A stretch of 64,000 nucleotides of DNA from Chrysoperla carnea (Eukaryota; Arthropoda; Insecta; Neuroptera; Chrysopidae). Both the position numbers and the translations under genes were made by a program. Positions 1 through 10,700 of this stretch are shown here, piece after piece; the first letter of the stretch is position 1; each line of letters opens with the position of its first letter. The notes under the pieces were generated by a model that made no database searches, was not told the origin of the DNA, and saw nothing but the letters and a program-made list of their open reading frames with translations. The stretch is taken from NCBI RefSeq assembly GCF_905475395.1, contig NC_058342.1, positions 14,604,640-14,668,639 of the forward strand. The letters run 5' to 3'.

Positions 1-1564
1 GGTGGTACATGGATCTCCTTAATTAGTGATGTAACGTGCGTTGAAATTGACGTTCATGTGTGATACTGGTACTAAATTTAGCCTCAGACTTACTGAATAG
101 AGGAAGTATCCAATAAACTTTGTTGAGTAAGGAAACTCTAAACTATGGAAGCGTTAATCCATATAACAAAGATTAGTGACTTAACATGCGCAATAAACTG
201 CGCATAGTGAAATATTAACTAGACATAATGTAACCATTTTTTTTTTTTTTTTTTTTGTTATCAAAGATTACAATTTACAAAAAGAGCATAAACTTATTTT
301 TTTGACAATCAAACTTATAAAAAGACTAAAAATGTGTATATTATTTTGTTTTCGGGGGATCAAATCATTAGTTTTTTTTTGTTAAAACACAAGTATTTCA
401 AATCCTCAATATTTATTTTTATATAAATATAATTTTAATTTGAAGGAATTTTTTATTTTAAAATACTTTCTTTTTTTTCAAGATTTTTTAATGTTTCAGA
501 TGTGAAATCCAAATTTTTAATTAACGAAGTCGCATTCTGAATATTGCATAAGACGTCATTGTTTCGATATTAAATGCTTTATGAAAAAAAAAGCAATCTG
601 CCTTTTGTATAAGGAGGCCGAGTCTTAAAGGTACGGTTAAATAAAAAAGATTTATCGCAAATAATCAATCTATACCGCAGATTACAGGCGGACAAATATC
701 GATCATTACTCTCGTCATAATACCGCTTACTGTTTGGCATAACCTTAAAAGATTGATCCAACAGAACAAATAAAATCCATAGAGATAAAACCATAGAGAA
801 AATAGGCACGTATAGCTAAAGATAAAGACAGTCTTCGTCTCTCTTATACGCCTACAATTTCTGTATCTTTCTACTTCTCTCACTGCGGTCAATAATTCAC
901 CTATTGCGTTCCTTATGTCTATGCATCTCGATAGTATTATCTCTATGATAAAATTGCGAGATTTGCCCACGATGTCGTCTTATTAGAGTTTAACCAGAAT
1001 GGGAAAATCCTTTTCTGCCTAATTTCAAGTTGACATTCTACTGGAAATTAATTTCTATCTAAAAAAATTAAAACTCAGTAAATTTTATTGCATATCTCGA
1101 AAACTATCTATAAATTCGTATATACAAATTTTCGTCGTAGACAAATTCCGAAATTGAACCACACATCTGATATATACAAATGGCATTAAAAAATTTTTTT
1201 TCGAAAAATAAAAAATTCACATAAGTTCCCTACTGGTGTCGGTAATTAATTTTTTTTTTGTTTAAGAAGGGTTATTTTTCAGAAATAAGGATATTTTTAA
1301 AATTAAAATATGGCCGATTGATAGTCACACAAAACTATTAATCAAATTTGACAAACGATTTATCAGGTGTTTGTTGTTGGGTCACAACTTGCGATACCTA
1401 AAAAAAAGAACGGAACTACTACTTCCGACCATACAAACAAAAAATAACAACGTTCGTTTGTGAAAAATCATAAAACCAAAAAAACAAAAATTGAGTGAAA
1501 GCAAAATTAAAATTTGAAAATAAATGAAATAAAGAATGAATATAGAGACGAGAGTGCTTTTTTT
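1..1564 (-). other. 3' flank of TBPH
   Basis: This stretch follows the TBPH stop codon in the direction of transcription. The first 150 bases after the stop are U-rich on the transcript strand. The first AATAAA I see on that strand is at 1089-1084, about 480 nt past the stop, so it is a candidate poly(A) signal. I see no coding region here: the open frames at 579-809, 665-970 and 1419-1664 look accidental, and the last overlaps the TBPH terminal exon in the wrong frame. Confidence 0.4.
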
Positions 1565-1746
1565 TTAGAGTACCTGTGGAACACTGGCCGCTTGTTGGGA
1601 TGCGTTTACACGTTGTTGTACAGTGGTTTGTTGTGTGGGATTCTGTTGTGGTGGTGCACCCCATTGTGTTGATGATGTTTGCTGTGTTCCACCACTAATT
1701 TCCTGAGGCACTCCGGTATTGCCAGCAGCAGTCTGAGACATCCATC
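1565..1746 (-). CDS. TBPH: TBPH coding exon 9 (C-terminal tail and stop)
   Basis: The acceptor is a T-rich tract ending TTTTTTAG. The exon joins in phase 1 (A+GA gives Arg539), and the frame reads WMSQTAAG, then a Q/N/T-rich tail ending ASVPQVL before TAA at 1567-1565. No other frame gives a plausible prion-like tail. A CAG/GTACTC sequence just before the stop could act as a donor, so a further downstream exon in some transcripts cannot be excluded. Confidence 0.8.
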
Positions 1747-4700
1747 CTAAAAAATCTAGCCCAACATTGTTTTTTACTATACTTCATATTTATATTTTTG
1801 CTGTATTTGTATTCATAGGCGAAATTAAATAAGCGATACTGCTGCCTCTGATGCTCAAATGATGTAGATAACACTTACAGATAGCACTAAATGAGTTAGT
1901 ACCTTAAATTTAGTGGAACTTGGTTAAGTGGGACCTGGATAAGTGAGGAACCTCCATAACTGGAACTCATGCAGAGGTCCAACTCTTTGGCACTGAATTA
2001 CCTTTGTTAGTGAGACGAAACAAACCTCTATATCTGTGATCCGTTTTTTCGATTTTATCGTCGCAGTTACCTCTATAACTGAGACAGCAAGTGAATTTTA
2101 TATGAATTAACCTCTGTAACTGAAAACTGAGATAACATCGTTTTGTTTGTTTACTTACTTATTCTTTTTCTACCCGCAAATTCCGCACTTCATTTTGAGC
2201 CTCAATGACCTTCAGTTTTAGTTTTGCTTTACTATCATACGGATGTTTATTTTAAAAATTCCGAAACGAAGGCTCAAATCGTTATCAGTTCGTTAAAAAC
2301 TGAAGTTAATATCCGTTTATGAAAGTGGGAAGACACGCGATGAAGTCTGTGTCGAATTTAAAGAGCCAAAAACTACTCTTTGTTGAATAATTCAGAATAA
2401 AGATAAAATTCAATCACAATTTTCTGAAGGATAAGAAAAACTAAAACGTATACGTTTATCACAATATCCTGAACTTGAACGGTTTTTGCTAACATAGGTC
2501 AAGCAACTTCGTAACAAAAACGTAATGGTAAGTGGACCGATGATTAAAGAAAAGGCACAAGATTTCACGCGATATTCAAAATTTTTGTAGCAGCAATGAT
2601 ATTGATAATAAATTAATTTATTTAATAATCGCACCTCTATAATTGAAATAACCTGTATTCTGACCTCTATTAATAGAACCCTGTGTAAATGAGGCAGATA
2701 TTTATTTATACCTCGATATCTGAGACAATGGGTAAGTAGAATTTCTCTATGAGTGAGATAAATTTGGCGGGTTCCTTGATGACCAGGTTCAACTGTTTTT
2801 GGAATATCAAATCTTTTGCTACGACATTTTTAGAAAATCGATTTTTTTGTTCTTGATAACATCATCAAAATCCAAAAAATGTATCAAAACCCCAATTTCT
2901 TTATGAACTAGTTACGAGTATTTTCAAGTTTAAAGGATTAAATTCCCCATTTAAGTTCAAATGATAAAAAAACAAGTGAAAACAAACACTTGATTGAGTT
3001 AATTGTTGAAATGTCATGTATAGACAGTGTTGATTGCGCCATCTTTTGCTTTTTACGTCATGGAAGTAAAGAAAGACGCAAAAGTGATAAGAGTAACTTC
3101 CTTATCACTGTCTCAGTGGACATATCAATAAACAAACACATACATATATACAATAAATGTATACTTGATACAAAACAATACATGTATAATGTTCTAACCT
3201 AATTTGCGCCCTCACGGGTAAACATTGATATTAACAAAAAAATGTTTCAACCAAAAGTTGTTTGTGTTTTATGTTTACGTTGTAAAATTTTCAGCTTGAT
3301 ATCTGTTTTCGTTTTTTAGTTATCGCGCCCACAGACGAACAGACAGACGAGCGGAAAAGCGGAAATGGATTTTATGAATACCTATACCAAAATTTTATTC
3401 GTAGCATCAATATTTTTAAGCATTACAAACTTGGGACTAAAATTAGTATACCTTGATATAATTCATATATACATGGTATAAAAATGACTAGTAAATGAGT
3501 AAACACAGCTACCTACCGACTTAGGAGCTACCTATTGTGATTCCACCTGTGAAAATAGTGCAGGATTCCACTGTTCCGATTAACCGTTTTGATCGCAAAT
3601 TTAGAGTTATCGATTCATTCCGCGTCAGATCTATCTGGTGCGGGGGTTTATGGGCCTAAAATAAAGGAATCAATTCCTCTTGGTCAATATTTTCAGTCAG
3701 AAATCTTTGCCATGCTGAAAGATGTCCAGATCTGTAACACAAAAGGTTACAGTAGAGCACATATGAGCATCTTCTCAGACAGTCAGGAACCTCTTCGAGC
3801 CCTTGTGAACGCTTCGAGAAACTGAATCGCCTGGCACTGAATAACACAGTCAGACTGATCTGACTACCAGGCCACTCTGACGTTAAAACGAATGAAGCAG
3901 AAGACTTTTTACCTGAGCCTGAGCCTGTGTGTATCTAGGTCATTGTGTATAAACACAGCTAGATCATTGGAATGTGCTTGTTTGAAGCTTACTAGAGCAG
4001 TTGAGAAGGGTGTTGGGACTCTTGACAAGACACTGTCGGTTGAACTACCACCCTTTGCTGAAACCTACGGGGCGTCAGGTTTAGAATGTTTGGATCCGAA
4101 ACTTTTGATCCATCAATACAGATAGAAATTCTGTCAGAGAAGCTGTGTGAATCGATGCGTTTCAATACTTAGAATTAATTGTTTTCAAATTTTTAAATAA
4201 AATGAATTAATAAGAAATTTATTAAGAGGTCAAAAAGTAACTGAAGATGATTTCAACTTCATTAAAACCACCCCTAGATGTGGCAATGATAAGAAATTTA
4301 GAAAATTCTAAATTTCACATCGGAAATCGTTTCTCAGAGGTTTTAGGAGTCGCTATTCATAAATTCGAAGTCAAAAGGCAACTAAAAGTGGTTGCAACCC
4401 CATTAAAACCACCCCTAGAAGTTACAGATAAAAAATATTCTACATTTTGTTAATCATTGTCACTTCTTGAAGTGGTTTTAATGGGGATGCAACCATCCTC
4501 AGTAACTTTTTGACCTCGGATTTATGATCAGCAAACCCAAAAACCCCCAAGAGACAATAGCGGAGGTGAAATTTTGAAATAAACTTTTTTTTAATCTCTG
4601 TCACTTTTAGGGGTGGTTTTAATGGAGTTACAACTACATTCAGTTGCTTTTTGACCTTAAATTCATGATTAACCACTCCGAGAAACTGCCGAGAGACGAT

Positions 4701-7700
4701 TTCCGAGGTGAAATTTACAATTTTCTGAATTTTTTTATTATCACTTCTAGAATGGGTTTAAATGGGGTTGCAATCATCCTCAGTTGCTTGTTGACTTCGA
4801 ATACGTGATTAGCGACCCCAAAAATCCCCGAAAGACGATCTCCAAGGTGTAATTTTTAATTTAAAAAAATTTTTATGTCTACCAATTCTAGGGGTAATTT
4901 TAATAAGGTTGCAACCATTTACAGTTGCTTTTGAAATCGGATTCATGATTAGCGACCCCAAAAATCTCCGAGAGACCACTTTCGGGGTTAAATTTAGAAT
5001 TTTTAATTTTTTTTTTCACTGTTACTATTTGGAGGGCTTTGGGGGTGGAAAAACTACCCTCACTTTCTCATTTTTCGATAATTTGTATAGGTTAGTGCGG
5101 CTGAATATTCCTGAAGCTCTAAGGAACACGTACAAATAAGCATTTTTGAAATCGGAGCTGCTCCACCACTTTACACATTTTCTAAGTGCACCACTTTTTT
5201 GCGCGCAGTGTATAATATACGAAATTTTCGTTAATTCCGAACGAATTTTAAATCATTTTGAGCACACTGGCGCTGCATGCCTAAATAATTTCGCCTATTT
5301 ATTTTAATTTTAAATACAACCTACTTTGCTGGCTTGCATTTTGAGGTGGTTGATTTGCATTTTGCGATGCGAATCCTTGATTAAAACTCTCTTGTCCTTG
5401 ACCATGGCCTGATGTTGGTTGTAAATTTGATATTAAGCCCCAACCTGAAAATAAAAATAACTCTACTTATTCAAATATATTTGGAGCTTTAGAGATATCT
5501 TAGGGCTCAGAAAACTAAATTAAGTTTCAACCGATAAAAATGATGTAGACTTAAACAATCATGGGGACAATTACAAATTTTATAGAAACAGGCGGAATTC
5601 GATTAAATTGCTAAAAATGGGATTCTATTTCTAAATACGTTGTTTCGGGTGTCCAACGCTGTTAAACTTGAACAATTCCTGAATAATTCTCAAAATACAA
5701 GTTTTTCGAATTCCGGTTTTCCCAGTCGATGGACACCCTACAAATGAATATTTAAAAATATCACACCTGCTTGATTTAGAGCCGCAGCGACAAGTGCCGG
5801 ACTCATTGGTAGGGCACCTAAATTTAATGGACCCATATTAAGAGGAGCTGCAGCACCTGTTGGATTTCCAGCATTAGGTTGACCACCTTGATTTGAGCCT
5901 CCCACACCTTGATTGCCGACACCAGATTGTGAGTTACTTGGTGGATTATTTCCTTGACCACCGCTTTGATTTGATGCAATACCCGATGTTATTCCTAACG
6001 CTTGTAAATTTGGCATATCTAAATTTCCACGTTGCGACACATTCCATGCTCCATTATTATAACGACTAGTGCTACCATAAATCTAGAAAAAATAATTATT
6101 GCGATTAAAATTTTGCTAAATATATATAACTCGAAAACCGTAGGTTAATAAATAATTAATTCGATTACTAGACAAACATTTTCTAATAGCCTGAAGTGGA
6201 CCCGAGAAATTGTCATTCTAATGGAATTTTGGATGATAACTCTAAAACTACGCACTCAATCAACAAATGAACCCGATTTTTTTATTTTTGGGTTACAACT
6301 ATCTTATGTAACGATTTTTATCAAAATTGAAGAAGTAATTTTTCTCTATTTTTTTATTTATTTATTTTTTTTATTTTGCAATTTTCTGAAGGAGAAAATA
6401 GAAAAAAATCACAAACCAATTTTGTTTCAAAATTTGATACATGTATAGAACAATTTCGGCGCGAAAAATACAAAAATCGATTTAATTTGATGATTACACG
6501 AATATTTTCTATATGTGATAAAACATATAGCTAAAAGAATTTAACCGATAAATTTAAAAATTTGCAAATCTAGAGCAATTCAGACTCAAAAGTCACGAAA
6601 TTCAATTTTTTTTTATTAGACAAATATTTTTTAAGAAATAGAAATAGTAGGTATTTTGGACGATAACTCATAAACTACGCACACAATCAACAACTGAATC
6701 CAATTTTTGTATTTTTTGGATCGTTATGGAATGATTTTTATCGAAATTGAAGACGAACTTTTCACTTTTTTTTCATTTTTCTTAAATTTTTAACATCGAA
6801 AAAATCACAAATGAATTTTATTTCAGAATTTGATTAAATTCGGTATACAGAACAATTTAGGCGCAAAAAAATACAAAAATCGATTTGGTTTGACATTTAG
6901 GAGAATATTTTTTATGTTATCCTACAAAATTCTTTATGAAGTCTGATTTTTGGATAGATTTTCGGTGGTATCTCAAAAACTATAAATTAACTTGATATTT
7001 TTTATCTTTTTTGAGTCTCCTTAACAATTTTGGGACAAAAAAAAAAAGAAAAAAGAAATACAAAACCGATTTGATTTGACGATTGCGCAGAGATTTTCGG
7101 TGGTCTCAACATTTTATTTTCTTTTTTGTACAACTTTGTACTTTACTTACTTGATCACTTCCTCGAGTTCCAGTTAACATTCCAGGTAAAGTCCCACGTT
7201 GTGTTCCCATACCGCCAACATTACCCTGATGATGGCTTAAATTTCCTGTATGATGTTGCATGCTGCCATACATTCCAGCGCCCATATTATGCCCGCCAGT
7301 AGTGCCCACACCCAACCCTCCAGTGGGTACATGGTGTAATCCACCGATATTATGGTGTGCAGCGGCTCCACTACCAGGATGATGACCTCCATAACCACCA
7401 GGTTGATTTGAAGCCGTTGCTGTATTTCCCCCACCTTGATGGTTACCCCCATAGCCTCCCATTTGTCCACCATAATGATTAGACATTGATGGTTGATTCA
7501 TATGATGCTGTTGACTGTTACGTGATTCAGTTTTTGGGGCTGCATTCGAAACATGCACTGATACACCTTTGATAATATGATCTTCACCTAAGAAAAAAAA
7601 GCGTAATATTACTAATCATTTTTTCAACATTATAAAAAATATGATCGCAGAATGTTCCCTCTTGTTCTCTTGGTCCTTACAAAGCGTCTTTGATCATCTT

Positions 7701-10700
7701 CCCTAAGACACTAAATACGTTTTCGTAATTATTTTGGTGTTCGGTATCAAAGTTTACTTCGCTCGAAATATGGTAAAGATAAAAGCAACAAAATTAAACT
7801 AATTTGACCATTTGGTGAGCGATTACACAGGTCTGCAACAAAAAAAAAACTGCACAGGATTTTTTATTGCTTCTTATAGATTTTTACCCATTGAAATCAG
7901 AGGCGGATTATCCATAAGGCAAAGAAGGTACGTGTCTACAGACGCGAGGTTACAAAGAAGCGCGCGCATGGAAGTTTTAATCAAACATAAAATTAATTGT
8001 GTAAGTATGCAAAAAATTACAGTCCGTTGATTGTGACATTTGTACAGTTATTCAAATGTATGGCAGTTTACTTTATATAATTATTTCAGTAAGAGAAAAT
8101 TTATTTTAAAAATTAACAGCAAGCCTTGGAACTCTCAATAGTCAAATAATATGAAAAGGACACATAGAGGATACGGAAGAGAAAGCTCACAGCAGATGAA
8201 TCTTTCGAAGATATTAATTCTTCATTATCTGTTCGGAAGGCATTCAGAGTGACAGCATATCTAGTAATTATAGGAAGACTTGTGGTTGAACTTCAAAAAA
8301 GACGAGAATTGTAAAGCAATTTTAAAACTTAATTTTGGTTCTTAAGCAATTTGATTAATTTAAACACAGAAGAAGTTTAAAATAGACTAAGTATGTTAGA
8401 AACGATGTATTCTGATGATTTAGAAAAGTATTTTTTTGATGTATCCATCTACGTTTTTATTTAACGTCGAAAGTAAGAGCCGGAGAACTGCCTCCAATAA
8501 CCAACACGATTATACAGGTTCTATGACATAAAGAACTTGCAACTAAAGAACAAAAAAAGGTTTTAATTGATAGATTTTTATTACGGGGGGCTATGGCACG
8601 CCTTTTTACTTTTTAAAACTTTAATTGATGATTTTAATTCCAAGTTGAAATAGAAATCGTAAATTGTAATTTAAATTTGAAAAAAAAAAAAAAAACTTAA
8701 GATTTTAAAAAGTAAAACGGTGTGCCATAGGCGGCGCTAATTTCACACTGCTATCGGGCGCAAAATTTCTTAATCCGCCTCTGTGGATAATATATTAAGA
8801 AACAGTTTAGATTTTATAGTAAAATTCATTTGAAAATTCGATAAATTCAGGGGGATAATGACTCAAGCGGGAATCTCGCAGTCTTAGAAATTGTCAGTTG
8901 ATCATATTTCAATGACGATATCAATCAATGATTAGTTTTTGATAACCCATGCGGGAAACCGAAGATGAAAAGGGAAAACGTACTCGGAGAAACATGAAAA
9001 AGAAGAAGGAGAACAATTTTCAAAGGCAAAGAAGGTAAACTGACAATTCAGAGACTAGTATCCTTTCTAATATCATCCAATTCAATTTCATGGATAAATA
9101 TCATTATCTATTAGTTTTGCAAGAAAATCTGGCGTGATAGAAGGAAATGGATATTATTATATTTTAATAAACAAATAATTTACCAATGACATCCCATGCA
9201 GGTGAAAATAATTTCTTTTTTTCCAGACCTGTGTTATTGTTTTGAACCATCTGAAATCGTCAGGGGATCACGAAATCCACTGAATTTTTGTGTTTTATAT
9301 CAATTTTAAATGAATTTAAAATCCAAATTCCCAGAGTTTTAAACTTAAGTCCCGAATAAATAAAACTATGTTGACTTAAGAAATAAAATTATTTTCGTTA
9401 AAAAAACTTACCACATAAACTTTGAGCAACATCCGGTTCTAAGAATGTTACAAAACTGAATGCACGAAATGGTTTTGGTATAAAAACATCAGTAACTTCA
9501 CCATATTTACTGAAGTAATCGCGTAAATCATCCGCAGTCATATCTTCTGTACACCGTCCAACGAATACTTTACATGGCACTTGCTGAATCATTCCCTCCT
9601 GGAAAAAACAGCATTATCCAACAAATGCATAATGACAGAACACAGAAGAGTTTTCTCCGTTTCTTTAGCGGTTATGAAAAATTTTTTGTGTATTTCGAAA
9701 AACAAATTAAAAAGAAAAATTAAATGCCTAAAAAGTTCGTTTTTGATTTAAAACCCACTTACACAGAAAAATTCACATTTTATCAAAAAAAGGGGACGTT
9801 AGCAAATTTTTTTTTATTTATTTAAAATTTAAAAAAAAAAAAAAAAAAAATTAAGACTCGATCCACAATATCGTCCTATGTTCGAATTGGTTTCGGCTCG
9901 ATTTTGCTTCAATAAAATATTTTTATAAATAATAGACCCGAATTCGGATCCCTAACATTTAGACCTTTACTCAATTCCTTCGATTCCAAAACTCTGATCA
10001 CGAACTTTGTAGAAAGAAATTGAGACTTTTGAGTCTCTCGACCCTACAGAAAGTCTATACACTCACTTTCGGATTTTTATCCAAAACGAAAAGGGCTAAA
10101 ATTTTATTTAAATACTACTAATAAAAATTTCTTCAGCCTTCGGAAATAATCGAAGGACCTTAAATTATAAAAGCAATAATTCAGCAGACAATGTCCGGAT
10201 AAACTAAAAACCCACCTGCCTTAACTGTGCCCTAATTTTTCACAGCACTGAATGGTCTGATTTGACATACCTCCCACGACATCTCAATAATCGAGATTGA
10301 GAGAGGCTTCGGTAAAGCGCTTTTATTCTCACAACCGAGAAATTCAATTCGTGTATGTTGCTTTGACATTAACTTTACAGGACCGATAAAACCCGATAAT
10401 TTCAACACCTCGAATCAAGGCTTATCACAATTCTCTTCGGCATTACAGATTTATTAAATTGCTTGACCTTGCCTACTGATTTAGACTTAATATTCTCTAA
10501 ATATGGCAAATCAACTACTCCGAAATACTTATTTTTGGGAGAGAAATGTGTACTTAGTTATTGGTTTTTTTTCTAGTATTGATGGGCTATGCAAAAACAT
10601 GCATAGGGTGGAAGGGAATGCCCGAAGGCCTTTCAAGTCCTTAAGTTGCGAAGGGACTGCCACCAAACTTAATGCGGTCCTGTACGCACGTATTTTTTGA

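Larger units (their letters stand above)
1747..5324 (-). other. TBPH intron 8 (3.6 kb), mostly transposon-derived
   Basis: The intron separates exons 8 and 9. It holds a Tigger-like element (1911-2796), a dispersed repeat with half a foldback arm (2950-3480), a LINE RNase H fragment (3541-4140) and a foldback array of about 140-bp units (4230-5060). The donor is A/GTAGGT. A second GT two codons away would shift the frame, so it was not chosen. Confidence 0.7.
7898..8783 (+). mobile_element. hAT-type transposon remnant, zinc-finger MYM-like class
   Basis: The ends are a perfect 13-bp inverted repeat, CAGAGGCGGATTA at 7898-7910 and its complement at 8771-8783. The CAG..CTG ends are typical of hAT elements. 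The 8-bp flanks (attgaaat and tggataat) match at only about five positions, so the insertion is old. Inside is a decayed transposase fragment (8238-8460) and a smaller inverted repeat (about 8590-8727). It lies in TBPH intron 5 (7588-9411), antisense to the gene. Confidence 0.7.
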
